Origin: 2-01-FULL-39-33 sp964361645
Lineage (GTDB): Bacteria > Patescibacteriota > Patescibacteriia > 2-01-FULL-39-33
Reading direction: 5' to 3'
Assembly (NCBI GenBank): GCA_964361645.1
Contig: CAYIBK010000004.1
Span: forward strand, 1 to 57,757
Length of the DNA: 57,757 bases
The notes beneath the pieces were generated by a model, which saw only the letters and a list, made by a program, of their open reading frames with translations, was not told where the DNA came from and made no database searches. Both the position numbers and the translations under genes were made by a program. Positions 27,536 to 36,193 of the stretch are shown here, piece by piece. Numbering within the stretch: position 1 is the first letter of the stretch; each line of letters opens with the position of its first letter.

Positions 27536-28540
27536 AACTAATTTATACATATTATACCACAATCCACTGTAAATTTCATCCCAAGATCCGATATAATTTG
27601 TCGGTTCCCTAAATTGGTCAAAGCCGTTTTTAAATCTGGTCACTCCGGGCCATTTATTTTCATCCACGCCCCAGAAATCATAATAGTTACAACCAGTTTC
27701 TTTAGCTTCAACAATACTTTGCCACTGAAGTAAATACGGCGCCATTTTACTCCTATATTCATAATCAGAGGCGCCATGAAGATAAACCTGCCAAGCACCT
27801 ATTTTGATGATTATATTGGCCACGATAACTTTATTTTCGTATTTAGCCACCACTAATTGTGCCATATCAGCTTCGCCTAAAACCTGCAACAATTTCTTGT
27901 AATAATTTTTAGAATGAGGAATGATTTCGTTGCGCTTAGATGTTTTCTCCATCAAAGACCAGAAATCATCAAAATATTTTTCACCATAATCTATTTCTAC
28001 GCCATTTTTTTGGGCCACTTTGATATTATAACGAGTCTTGGATTTCATATTTTTTAAAAGATCATCTTCTGATTTCAACAAGCTTAAAATAAGAGTTGAT
28101 TTGGGCTGGACTTGGCCAGAAAAAACAAAACCGGCCTCTTTTAGGATTTCTCTGAGGTGCTCGCCATCGCGCCAGGCCGGATCCAGCCTTAAAAAAATCG
28201 CTTTTTCTTTTTGTGCTAATTGTTTTATTGTCATTGCGAGCATAGCGAAGCAATCCCATGGGATCGCCGCGGTCGCTTCACTTCCTCGCGATGACAAAAA
28301 TATCGGGCCACGAGGCAGATAAAAATAACTTCGGCCAAACTTAAGCTGATGTTTTATCACTAAAGCCATGGCCAGTATTTTATCATTTTCTTCTAAGATA
28401 AATCTAAAAAACTTACGGCCCAAGGTGGCCTGAAAAATGCCCCACTCCCATGATTGCAATAAACCAAAATCATTGGAATTTTGATGGACAAATTCATTCC
28501 ATTTATCCTTATAAGAATTATCGCAGATAATCACTTTCAT
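27524..28540 (-). CDS. FemAB/FemX-like peptidoglycan bridge ligase (GNAT fold)
   Basis: A 338-residue protein of the lipid II:glycine glycyltransferase family, which adds amino acids to the peptidoglycan stem peptide from aminoacyl-tRNA. Signatures: LLQSWEWGIFQ near residue 28, YLPRGPI near 75, KAIFLRLDP, LLKNMKSKTRYNIKVAQKNG and YYDFWGVDE. Between about residues 82 and 103 it carries an extra peptide (SSRGSEATAAIPWDCFAMLA) encoded by a palindromic REP-A element read in frame. The function would survive only if that loop is tolerated. Confidence 0.88.
   Translation of the reverse strand: MKVIICDNSYKDKWNEFVHQNSNDFGLLQSWEWGIFQATLGRKFFRFILEENDKILAMALVIKHQLKFGRSYFYLPRGPIFLSSRGSEATAAIPWDCFAMLAMTIKQLAQKEKAIFLRLDPAWRDGEHLREILKEAGFVFSGQVQPKSTLILSLLKSEDDLLKNMKSKTRYNIKVAQKNGVEIDYGEKYFDDFWSLMEKTSKRNEIIPHSKNYYKKLLQVLGEADMAQLVVAKYENKVIVANIIIKIGAWQVYLHGASDYEYRSKMAPYLLQWQSIVEAKETGCNYYDFWGVDENKWPGVTRFKNGFDQFREPTNYIGSWDEIYSGLWYNMYKLVKGL
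28231..28296. repeat. REP-A palindrome inside the femAB-like reading frame
   Basis: This 66-bp unit starts TCATTGCGAG and ends CGCGATGACA, the ends of the dispersed REP-A family. Its length is divisible by 3 and the gene stays open through it. Confidence 0.9.
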
Positions 28541-28597
28541 AATACAGTTATTTTAGCAAAAATAAGCCAAAGAAAAAAGACTCTTCTGTGTCTTTGA

Positions 28598-28740
28598 AAT
28601 GAACCGACCCCGCTCTAAAGAGCGGGGTATCGGGGCGGTTAAAATGAGAGGAGTCGGCTCCGCCGACAGTAATTTTCTCATACTGGCCTTCATCCCCTGG
28701 CTTAAAAGCCATGGGTATTCGGCCAGCAACATTATAAAAT
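28598..28740. repeat. Two tandem nested hairpins
   Basis: The first is AACCG outer stem around CCCCGCTC-TAAA-GAGCGGGG. The second is TGGCC/GGCCAG around CCCCTGGCTT-AAAAGCCATGGG. A shorter GTCGGC-TCC-GCCGAC hairpin lies between. The pattern recalls the ends of IS200/IS605 elements, but no transposase is visible. The site is between the leuS stop and the femAB-like start. Confidence 0.5.
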
Positions 28741-28763
28741 GGTTTAATTTTTTAATTAATATT

Positions 28764-31259
28764 TTAGACCACAAAACTTAGCAATCTACCAGGTACAAAA
28801 ATAGTTTTTTTAATCGTCTGGCCAGCCAAATATTTTTTGACACTCTCATTTGAGTTAGCCACTCTTATGGCTTCTGCCTCGCTAGTACCCTCGGGCAATT
28901 TTATTTTAGCTCTTAATTTTCCATTTATCTGCACGGCGATTTCCACCTCTTCATCTTTTAATTTTGATTTATCAGCTACGGGCCACTGTTCTTTTATAAT
29001 ACTTTCTTGGTGCCCCAATTTCTGCCATAATTCTTCAGCTATATGGGGAGAGAAAGGAGATAATAAAATTAAAAATTTTTCTAAAGTTGGCCGATCGGCC
29101 GATTTATTTTCTATAATCTTGTTGCTTAAAATCATTAGGGCTGAAACAGCCGTATTAAACTTCATACTTTCTATATCTTCGGTTACTTTCTTAATTGTTT
29201 TATTAACTAAAACATCCAAATCCTTATTCTCTAAACTAACCACCTCAGCCAAATCAGAATTATAAATATTCCACACCCTGTCTAAAAATCTTCTAACACC
29301 AACAACTCCTTGGCTGTCCCAAGGAATAGCTTGATCAAAGGGGCCCATAAACATTTCATAGAGCCTGAGGGTATCGGCGCCATACTCCTTTACAACATCA
29401 TCGGGGTTAATCACATTGCCACGAGATTTAGACATCTTCTCTCCACCTTCACCCAAAATCATGCCCTGAGAAGTTCTCTTTTGATAAGGCTCCGAGGTAG
29501 GCACCACGCCAATATCATATAAAAACTTGTGCCAAAATCTGGAATAGAGTAAATGCAAAGTGGTATGTTCCATACCGCCATTATACCAATCAATCGGTGT
29601 CCAATGTTTTAGATTTTTTTCGCTCGCCAAAACTTTATTATTATACGGATCAGTATATCTTAAAAAATACCAAGAAGATCCGGCCCATTGTGGCATGGTA
29701 TCGGTTTCCCGCTTAGCCTGGCCACCGCATTTTGGACATTTAACCTTAACCCATTTATCTAATTTTGAAAGTGGCGACTGGCCATCTTCGCTGGTTTGAA
29801 ATTTTTTGATTTCTGGTAATTTCAGTGGCAAATCTTTTTCGGAAAGTGGCACAAAACCGCACTGGGCGCATTCGACAATAGGAATCGGCTCGCCCCAATA
29901 GCGTTGCCTGGAAAAAACCCAATCGCGCAATTTATAATTAACGGCCTTGGTGCCTAATTTTTTTTCTTCCAGCCAGATAATCATTTTAGCCATGGCTTCT
30001 TTGGGTTTTAAGCCATCTAAAAAATCAGAATTAACCATTTTACCACTATCTATATTAGTAAAAGATGATTTTGAAATATCACCGCCGGAAATTACCTCAA
30101 TAATTTCCAAATTAAATTTTTTAGCAAATTCCCAGTCTCTTTCGTCGTGGGCCGGTACGGCCATAATGGCACCGGTGCCATAAGAAATTAAAACATAATC
30201 AGAAATCCAAATGGGAATGGCTTGGTTGTTCACTGGGTTAATCGCTTTTATGCCCCGCAGTTCCACACCCGTTTTTTCTTTTTGAAGTTCCGTTCTCTCT
30301 AAATCAGATTTTTTAGCCGTGGCCTTAATATAATTTTCAACTTCCTCAAAATTAGTAATCTGATCTTTTAATTGTTTCACTAATTCGTGCTCCGGGGCTA
30401 AAACCATGTAGGTAGCGCCAAATAAGGTATCTGGGCGAGTGGTGTAGACGGTTATTTCCCCTCCTTTCCAAGGAGGGGTTGGGGGTGGTTGGCCACTGTT
30501 TTTGACAACCCCTCCATCGCTTTGCTCTGCCTCCCCTTGATAAGGGGGGGATATTTTAAAAACCACATTTACTCCTTCACTTCTGCCAATCCAATTTTTC
30601 TGTTGGATTTTTATTCTTTCAATATAATCCAAGCCCTCTAAATCTTTTTCTAACCTGTCAGCGTATTGAGTGATTTTAAGCAACCATTGTTTTTTAATTT
30701 TCTTCACCACTTCCCCGCCACAACGCTCACATTTGCCATCAACCACTTCTTCATTGGCCAAGCCCACTTTGCAATCAAGACAAAAATTAATCGCCATTTC
30801 CGCCTTATAAGCCAAGCCATGTTTAAAAAGTTGTAAAAAAATCCACTGCGTCCATTTATAATACTTTGGATCGGTGGTAGAAACTTCCCTGCTCCAATCA
30901 AAAGAAAAACCCAAAGACTTTAATTGTCTTCTGAAATTAGAAATATTAGCTTTAGTTGTAATCCGCGGATGGATGCCGGTTTTAATGGCATAATTTTCCG
31001 CTGGCAAACCAAAAGCGTCCCAGCCAATTGGGTAAAGCACATTATAACCCTCCATTCTTCTTTTTCTAGCTACAATATCCAAGGCGGTGTTACTTCTAAG
31101 ATGGCCAACATGAAGACCTTCACCTGATGGATAGGGAAATTCAATCAAACAATAATATTTGGGTTTGTCGCTTTCATCTTTAGCTTCAAATAACTTCTTC
31201 TTCTCCCAATATTTTTGCCATTTGGGTTCAATTTCTTGGTGATTATAAACCTTATTCAT
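28764..31259 (-). CDS. leuS: Leucyl-tRNA synthetase
   Basis: Charges tRNA-Leu with leucine. The start chosen is MNKVYNHQ at 31259; upstream in-frame sequence to 31307 is not family-like. The HIGH motif appears as PSGEGLHVGHLRS, the KMSKS motif as GGEKMSKSRGN and the editing domain opens with TTRPDTLFGATYMVLAPEH. Just before that, about residues 236-268, there is an extra Pro/Gly-rich stretch (GEAEQSDGGVVKNSGQPPPT and neighbours) encoded by REP-C repeat DNA. Editing-domain residues are otherwise in place. It is followed downstream by the tandem hairpins at 28598-28740. Confidence 0.97.
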   Translation of the reverse strand: MNKVYNHQEIEPKWQKYWEKKKLFEAKDESDKPKYYCLIEFPYPSGEGLHVGHLRSNTALDIVARKRRMEGYNVLYPIGWDAFGLPAENYAIKTGIHPRITTKANISNFRRQLKSLGFSFDWSREVSTTDPKYYKWTQWIFLQLFKHGLAYKAEMAINFCLDCKVGLANEEVVDGKCERCGGEVVKKIKKQWLLKITQYADRLEKDLEGLDYIERIKIQQKNWIGRSEGVNVVFKISPPYQGEAEQSDGGVVKNSGQPPPTPPWKGGEITVYTTRPDTLFGATYMVLAPEHELVKQLKDQITNFEEVENYIKATAKKSDLERTELQKEKTGVELRGIKAINPVNNQAIPIWISDYVLISYGTGAIMAVPAHDERDWEFAKKFNLEIIEVISGGDISKSSFTNIDSGKMVNSDFLDGLKPKEAMAKMIIWLEEKKLGTKAVNYKLRDWVFSRQRYWGEPIPIVECAQCGFVPLSEKDLPLKLPEIKKFQTSEDGQSPLSKLDKWVKVKCPKCGGQAKRETDTMPQWAGSSWYFLRYTDPYNNKVLASEKNLKHWTPIDWYNGGMEHTTLHLLYSRFWHKFLYDIGVVPTSEPYQKRTSQGMILGEGGEKMSKSRGNVINPDDVVKEYGADTLRLYEMFMGPFDQAIPWDSQGVVGVRRFLDRVWNIYNSDLAEVVSLENKDLDVLVNKTIKKVTEDIESMKFNTAVSALMILSNKIIENKSADRPTLEKFLILLSPFSPHIAEELWQKLGHQESIIKEQWPVADKSKLKDEEVEIAVQINGKLRAKIKLPEGTSEAEAIRVANSNESVKKYLAGQTIKKTIFVPGRLLSFVV
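30456..30552. repeat. REP-C element inside the leuS reading frame
   Basis: It begins CCCCTCCTTTCCAAGGAGGGG and ends with CCTCCCCTTGATAAGGGG-type sequence, the same unit as in the 24743-25087 cluster. The leuS frame stays open across it and translates into a Pro/Gly-rich insert not usual in LeuS. Confidence 0.85.
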
Positions 31260-31354
31260 GCTAGTTTTAGAATTTAAAATTAATAGGTGATAATCTAAAA
31301 TTAACATAAATCAGCCTTTTTTTCAATTACTATTAATTTGATTAAAAAACTCAA

Positions 31355-31380
31355 ACAAAAAACCGGCTCAGCCGGTTTTT
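31355..31380 (-). terminator. Rho-independent terminator after efp
   Basis: AAAACCGGC-TCA-GCCGGTTTT hairpin followed on the minus strand by a T-run (GGTTTTTTG), 18 bp after the efp stop. Confidence 0.85.
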
Positions 31381-31398
31381 ATTATATCTAACATATAA

Positions 31399-31971
31399 TT
31401 AGGTTACTCGTTCGCAATATTCTTCGCTTTCGGTATTAACTCTGATAATATCACCTTCTTTAATAAAGAGTGGCACTTGGATATTAACTCCAGTTTCTAA
31501 TTCGGCTGTTTTCATCACCCGTCCTTGGGCTGAATTACCCTTGACGCCTTCGGGAGCAGCCACCACTTTTAATTCCACTTTGGTCGGCAAAGAAATAGAA
31601 ACTGGGTTGCCAGAAAAATAAAGCACATCAATTTTGTCGCCGTCTTTCATATAATTGGACAAATGGCCAATAACTTCCTGGGGCAAACTAAATTGTTCAA
31701 AATCATCATTAGTCATAAAATGATAATTGCTGCCGTCATTATAAAGATAATCAGCCCTTCTCTTTTGCAGGTCCGCCTCTTCCACTTTATCGCCAGGATG
31801 AAAGTTAACTTCCGCCATCTTGCCATTTAACAAATTTTTTATCTTGGTCTGCATAACCGGCTTTCTCATTTGCATCCTAACAAAATTGGCTTCAGCCACC
31901 ACATAGGGATCGCCTTCATAAATAATATTAGTGCCTTTTTTGATGCCATTTAAATTTGGTATGATTACCAT
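31399..31971 (-). CDS. efp: Translation elongation factor P
   Basis: A 190-residue EF-P, which relieves ribosome stalling at polyproline runs. Three OB-like domains are recognisable: GIKKGTNIIYEGDPYVV at the start, LYNDGSNYHFM in the middle and the family end FIKEGDIIRVNTESEEYCERV. The tip loop of domain I reads FVRMQMRKPVMQ, where many EF-Ps have KPGKG; the modified Lys of E. coli EF-P aligns to Met or Gln here. It is monocistronic with its own terminator. Confidence 0.97.
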   Translation of the reverse strand: MVIIPNLNGIKKGTNIIYEGDPYVVAEANFVRMQMRKPVMQTKIKNLLNGKMAEVNFHPGDKVEEADLQKRRADYLYNDGSNYHFMTNDDFEQFSLPQEVIGHLSNYMKDGDKIDVLYFSGNPVSISLPTKVELKVVAAPEGVKGNSAQGRVMKTAELETGVNIQVPLFIKEGDIIRVNTESEEYCERVT

Positions 31972-31977
31972 AAATCT

Positions 31978-32075
31978 AGTCCATAAAGTCTATAAAGTTA
32001 AAAGTCCATAAAGACTATGAAGTTTATATTTAAAATAAACTTTATAGACTTTTGACTTTAAAACTTTTAGACTTG
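31978..32075. repeat. Type E AT-rich palindrome
   Basis: The arms ATAAAGTCTATAAAGTTAAA and AACTTTATAGACTTTTGAC are inverted around an AAGTTTATA-rich centre. It lies between the rpsR stop and the efp start. Confidence 0.6.
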
Positions 32076-32087
32076 CGCCGAAGCGCC

Positions 32088-32327
32088 TTATTTAGTTACA
32101 AAAGGCAGAATAGACATTATCCTGGCGCGCTTAATGGCCTGGGCTAATAGCCTTTGGTGCTTAGAGCAAACACCGCTTCTCTTTCGCGGCACAATTTTGG
32201 AATAAGAAGAAATAAATCTTCTAAGTAATTGCTGATTTTTATAATCAACATGATTAGCATTATTAACGCAAAAATAACAATATCTGTCCTTTTGCATTAA
32301 ATCATTTTTTTTATTATTGTTGGTCAT
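32088..32327 (-). CDS. rpsR: 30S ribosomal protein S18
   Basis: A 79-residue protein with the S18 features CYFCVNNANHVDYKN near the start (a zinc-ribbon-like CxxC is often seen) and the core ISSYSKIVPRKRSGVCSKHQ, then LAQAIKRARIMSILPFV. Third gene of the classic rpsF-ssb-rpsR operon. Confidence 0.97.
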   Translation of the reverse strand: MTNNNKKNDLMQKDRYCYFCVNNANHVDYKNQQLLRRFISSYSKIVPRKRSGVCSKHQRLLAQAIKRARIMSILPFVTK

Positions 32328-32361
32328 TAGTTTTGAATTTTAAGTTTTGATTTTTGAGTTA

Positions 32362-32805
32362 TTAGAATGGTATGTCCTCAACTTTAATGTCATCATCAAC
32401 CTCTGAAGATTGTTCTACTGGCTGGTTGGATGGGGCTGAGGCAAAGTTAGATGAAGCCTTTGGTGCGGAAGATTGTCCGCTTCTTGGGCCCAACTGAACA
32501 TTCTCGGCAATAATCTCTGTTTTCCAATGCTTAACACCCTGTTGATCTGTCCAGCTTCTAGTTTGAATCCTGCCTTCAATCATAATAAGGCTTCCTTTGG
32601 TTAAATACTGGCCCACGATTTCGGCTAATCTGCCCCAAGCCACCACATTATGAAATTCAGCTTGAGTTTGTTTTTGGCCTTGTTTATCGGTCCAGGTTCT
32701 ATTGGTAGCCACAGAAAAAGAAGAGACTGATTGGCCAGTTGGCGTATTTTTAACTTCTGGATCCTGGGTTAAATTACCAATAATGATCGCTTTATTTAGA
32801 TTCAT
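32362..32805 (-). CDS. ssb: Single-stranded DNA-binding protein
   Basis: A 147-residue SSB. The OB-fold starts MNLNKAIIIGNLTQDPEV and carries WGRLAEIVGQYLTKGSLIMI. A flexible linker (about residues 108-135) leads to the acidic tip ending VEDIPF, the partner-binding end of bacterial SSBs. Lies between rpsF and rpsR. Confidence 0.97.
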   Translation of the reverse strand: MNLNKAIIIGNLTQDPEVKNTPTGQSVSSFSVATNRTWTDKQGQKQTQAEFHNVVAWGRLAEIVGQYLTKGSLIMIEGRIQTRSWTDQQGVKHWKTEIIAENVQLGPRSGQSSAPKASSNFASAPSNQPVEQSSEVDDDIKVEDIPF

Positions 32806-32849
32806 AGGATTGGTTGTTAGTTTATAAATTTATTTATGAACTTAGATAC

Positions 32850-33338
32850 TTAAATTATAGCATCATCACGCAGAATTTCATCAAGTTTGTCATCAAGATT
32901 TTTCATTTCCTTCTTTTTAAATTCTTTTTGTTTAACAACTTTTTTCTCTTCGGTTTTTGGCTTAGCCTCTTCAGCGGCCCTAGCCCTTTGTCTTTTTTGG
33001 CGTTCGATTTCGGCTTGGGTAATTTTGGGCTTAGAAATTATTTGGGCTCTTAAAATTTCCTTGTCTAATTTCAAATCATTACTAATGGATTTTACCACGG
33101 TTGGATCTTCTAATTCAAACTCAACCACCATATAATAGCCGTGATTAATTTTGTTTATCGGATAAGCCAATTTCTTTTTACCCAAAAATTCACTAAAACC
33201 CAAAACTCCGCCGTATTTTTGCAAAAGAGTATTTATTTTCTCTTTCACTAACTTAAGCTCATCTTCGATGTATTGATTGGAAACAATATAAAGTAATTCG
33301 TAATTTTTTCCGCTAAAAGCGAGTGTGGTATTAGTCAT
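32850..33338 (-). CDS. rpsF: 30S ribosomal protein S6 with charged C-terminal extension
   Basis: A 162-residue S6. The core, about residues 9-97, has YELLYIVSNQYIEDEL, FLGKKKLAYPINKINHGYY and FELEDPTVVKSI. The remaining 60 residues are a Lys/Glu-rich tail, longer than usual. First gene of the rpsF-ssb-rpsR operon, preceded by a structured leader. Confidence 0.95.
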   Translation of the reverse strand: MTNTTLAFSGKNYELLYIVSNQYIEDELKLVKEKINTLLQKYGGVLGFSEFLGKKKLAYPINKINHGYYMVVEFELEDPTVVKSISNDLKLDKEILRAQIISKPKITQAEIERQKRQRARAAEEAKPKTEEKKVVKQKEFKKKEMKNLDDKLDEILRDDAII

Positions 33339-33471
33339 GTCTTATTGCTCATTAAATTTATTATTTTTAACAACTTACACCCCTACAAATCAACGGATCA
33401 ACTACAAATCTACAAATAAAAATGAGAAACCTAATTTTGTAAATTTGTAAAAGATTTGTAAATTCGTAGGG

Positions 33472-33504
33472 AATAAAAACAACCCTAAGGCACGCCTTAG
33501 AGTT
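33472..33504 (-). terminator. Terminator-like hairpin in the rpsF leader
   Basis: CTAAGGC-AC-GCCTTAG hairpin followed on the minus strand by GTTTTTATT. It lies about 130 bp before rpsF and about 110 bp after a promoter-like sequence, so it may act as an attenuator or end a small RNA. Confidence 0.6.
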
Positions 33505-33614
33505 TAATGTTAATCGAACTCAAATTTGGCGCCCCTTCTTCTTGCTCGACTGCCAAGAAGATAATTTCACAATAAGTGAATGGAAAAGGCTTCCTTTTAG
33601 ATTGATTTTGTTGT
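33505..33614 (-). ncRNA. Candidate structured leader or small RNA upstream of rpsF
   Basis: The minus-strand transcript expected from the promoter at 33621-33649 would fold into several hairpins (AAAAGG/CCTTTT, TTCAC/GTGAA, CTTCTTG/CAAGAAG) and end at the terminator-like hairpin at 33472-33504. No RNA family is recognised; S6:S18 leader regulation is known in bacteria, but I could not find its motif with certainty. Confidence 0.4.
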
Positions 33615-33620
33615 AAGCTG

Positions 33621-33649
33621 ATAATAGCATAGATTATTAATATTTGCAA
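33621..33649 (-). promoter_or_regulatory. Promoter for rpsF operon leader
   Basis: Minus strand TTGCAA (33649-33644), 17-bp spacer, TATTAT (33626-33621). Confidence 0.55.
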
Positions 33650-33807
33650 GTGCTCGATAAATAATACAATATTTCAGTTATTTTAAAAAATTATTTTGAA
33701 TTTAGGCACAGATAATTTAAAAATTTCTAATTTTCAATTTAAAAAATAATTAGTTAATTTTAGAATTTTAAAATTGTTTGGAAATTAGAAATTAAAAATT
33801 ATAAATT

Positions 33808-35004
33808 ATGAACCAATACATCTTTATCTTGGGCAATAACCCCGAATTATCGGTGGCAGAAATTAAAGCTCTCTTCCCCCAAATTGAAATTAGCACCAAA
33901 ACCAATATCGCCTTAATTGGGAAATTAGTTGATTTTGACTGTGGCGAGGCCATAAAAAAACTCGGCGGCACTATTAAAATCGGCCAAGTTATCGACCAGA
34001 AAATTGATAAGGAGCTTATCATTAAAGAGATAACCCAAAGGGCTAAAATTCACCCTGTTAAATATGATAATAAACAAAACCAAGATTTTGTTAATAATAA
34101 TCCAACCGAAAAAACTGCCGATAATTCTGAAAAATTATTTAACAGGGTAAATTACGGCTTAAGCTTTTATGAAACCAAGCCCACCAAAATCGGCATGGAA
34201 ATAAAAAAGGAATTAAAAGCCCGAGGGTTGTCTAGTCGTCTGGTTGTGAGCCGGGAAAAAGTTTTATCATCGGTTATTGTCAAAAAAAATAAAGTAACCG
34301 AATTTTTAATCCTACCTAGTATCTTAGCCCTCACTTGTGCTGTTCAAGAATTTGAGGCATACGGCAAAAGAGATTACGGCCGGCCCAAAAGCGATGCCCA
34401 CTCCGGCATGTTGCCACCCAAATTAGCCAGAATGATGATCAATTTATCAGGAGCCAAAAACGATGATCTTATCCTGGATCCTTTTTGCGGTTCGGGCACG
34501 GTTTTAACCGAGGCACTAGCCTTAAATTACAAAAATATAATCGGTAGCGATCTAGCCGCTAAGGCTTGTGAAGACAGCCAAGACAATTTAGATTGGCTAT
34601 GTGGCGAATACCATATCACCGATGCTAAATATGTTATTTATAATATTGGGGCCGATAAATTAAGCAGTAAAATAAAGCCGAGAGCAGTTGGGGCAATCAT
34701 CACCGAGCCGTATTTGGGCCCAACCATAAAAGAGGATGAAAAAGAAAGCCATATTTTTAAAATCATTTCCGGAATAGAAAATATTTATTTAAAAGCTTTC
34801 ACCGAATTTAAAATTGTTTTAAAGACAAATGGTCTGGTGGTAATAATTATGCCTTTCTGGCACTTGGGCCAGAGAGAATTTAAATTAAGAATAGAAAATA
34901 AAATAGCCAACTTAGGCTTTAAAAGGCTGGATCGTGGCAACTTAATATACAGCCGGCCGGATCAAAAAGTTTGGCGTCAAATAGAAATTTGGCAGAATAA
35001 ATAA
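33808..35004 (+). CDS. Trm11/TrmG10-like RNA methyltransferase
   Basis: A 398-residue protein. The N-terminal part (about residues 1-170) resembles a THUMP-like RNA-binding region, ending in KARGLSSRLVVSR. The C-terminal SAM-methyltransferase domain has motif I ILDPFCGSGTVLTEA near residue 222, motif II IIGSDL and, where the family usually has DPPY or NPPY, the sequence TEPYLGP near residue 300. Trm11 and TrmG10 methylate guanosine in tRNA. It is a single plus-strand gene in a minus-strand neighbourhood. Confidence 0.82.
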   Translation: MNQYIFILGNNPELSVAEIKALFPQIEISTKTNIALIGKLVDFDCGEAIKKLGGTIKIGQVIDQKIDKELIIKEITQRAKIHPVKYDNKQNQDFVNNNPTEKTADNSEKLFNRVNYGLSFYETKPTKIGMEIKKELKARGLSSRLVVSREKVLSSVIVKKNKVTEFLILPSILALTCAVQEFEAYGKRDYGRPKSDAHSGMLPPKLARMMINLSGAKNDDLILDPFCGSGTVLTEALALNYKNIIGSDLAAKACEDSQDNLDWLCGEYHITDAKYVIYNIGADKLSSKIKPRAVGAIITEPYLGPTIKEDEKESHIFKIISGIENIYLKAFTEFKIVLKTNGLVVIIMPFWHLGQREFKLRIENKIANLGFKRLDRGNLIYSRPDQKVWRQIEIWQNK

Positions 35005-35017
35005 ATATATTTAAGCG

Positions 35018-35265
35018 TCATTGCGAGGGAGCAAAGCGAACGAAGTAATCCCAATTCCTCTAATATGAGATTGTCGCGTCGCCCTCAAGCTCACCGCAAT
35101 AACGGTGTGTTTGTCATTAGCGAGCCTGCCTGCCGGCAGGCAGGGAACGAAGCAATCTGACACGAAGCGTCATCCCGACCCCGCACTTGATGCGGGGAAA
35201 GGGATCCCTTGGTTTTATTACTATGGGATTGCTTCTCCGCCCTGGGCGGATCGCAATGACGATTA
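35018..35265. repeat. REP-A units with PAL20
   Basis: It contains GTCATTGCGAGGGAGC, a PAL20 copy at 35125-35144 and a closing GCGGATCGCAATGACG. It lies in the gap between the Trm11-like gene and the orphan gene at 35337. Confidence 0.8.
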
Positions 35266-35285
35266 TTTGCATGATAATTAAACAA

Positions 35286-35315
35286 TAAAAAAAGCGAGGA
35301 GTATTTCATCCTCGC
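35286..35315 (-). terminator. Terminator of the orphan gene at 35337-36080
   Basis: GCGAGGA-TGAAATAC-TCCTCGC hairpin followed on the minus strand by TTTTTTTA. Confidence 0.85.
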
Positions 35316-35336
35316 ACTAATTTTGTTTGGTTGGCT

Positions 35337-36080
35337 TTAAGCCAGAGCCAGAGCCGGTGGTGCCGTCTGGGCCTGCTGCCAATCTTGCAAATAACTGGGC
35401 TGGGTGCTATCAGACCAGAAACGGTTCATCAGCTCGCCCACCACCGAGAAAACGAATCGCTTGGCGCGCTGTGCCGCTTCTTTCGTCTCGCCCTCAGCAG
35501 GCTGGATACCATAGGCAAAGCAGACTGCTTGCCACTGACCACCGACACCCGAAAAAATCTTGGCTTCGCCGTCCTTTACGGGGCCGGCCACATCGTTGTT
35601 GAAACGCTGAACACGGTAGAACACCCTGCGTCCTCGATGGGACAACAGAATGTCAACCTGCGAGTAGCGCGTTCCATACCCGCGACCGAGGTGAACCGTG
35701 GCCAGGTAACAGAGCACGCCATCCACGCGTTCGGAAACGGCATTGGACTTCTCTGGAAATTCGGGAGTGGCCGGAATCTTGCGTTTGACGCTGTAACTGC
35801 CATCTTGATCAGCAATACCCGCCACCGCCGATTCGACCACAGAAACCACTTGCTCGAAAAACGATTGCTCGTCCAATTCTGGCGCTACAATGTAGCAATA
35901 ATGTTCGTCATCATAGAAAAAGATATTAACGCCATCAATAGTTTCAAGCGCATCAAGCGCCGAATCAACGCAGTCGCCACTTACGACAATTTGATGACTA
36001 CCGGCATAATATTGATCAGTAAAATTGTCTTCATTAAGAGTAAAATCTCGACCAACACGTTCCAATTCCTTCAACGACAT
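35337..36080 (-). CDS. GC-rich orphan gene, hypothetical protein
   Basis: A 247-residue soluble protein with no recognised motif. It starts MSLKELERVG and has a Gly-rich middle (SHRGRRVFYR) and an Ala/Gln-rich end. GC content is clearly above the surrounding DNA, so it is a likely recent arrival. The start has a good ribosome site (TGGAGG, 9 bp upstream). Its own promoter and terminator (36194-36222 and 35286-35315) make it a single-gene unit. Confidence 0.75.
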   Translation of the reverse strand: MSLKELERVGRDFTLNEDNFTDQYYAGSHQIVVSGDCVDSALDALETIDGVNIFFYDDEHYCYIVAPELDEQSFFEQVVSVVESAVAGIADQDGSYSVKRKIPATPEFPEKSNAVSERVDGVLCYLATVHLGRGYGTRYSQVDILLSHRGRRVFYRVQRFNNDVAGPVKDGEAKIFSGVGGQWQAVCFAYGIQPAEGETKEAAQRAKRFVFSVVGELMNRFWSDSTQPSYLQDWQQAQTAPPALALA

Positions 36081-36193
36081 TTTGAAGCCTCCAGTTTTGC
36101 GGTTAAATAACCGCGCCCAAGTTCTAAATAGCGCTACTATGCGCTTTATAGACAGATTAAAGGTACTTTAGAGCCGTACTTGTACGACTTAGT

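Noticed and set aside
35331..36110. Plus-strand open frame opposite the orphan gene at 35337-36080
   Set aside because: The minus frame has a promoter, ribosome site and terminator; the plus frame has none.
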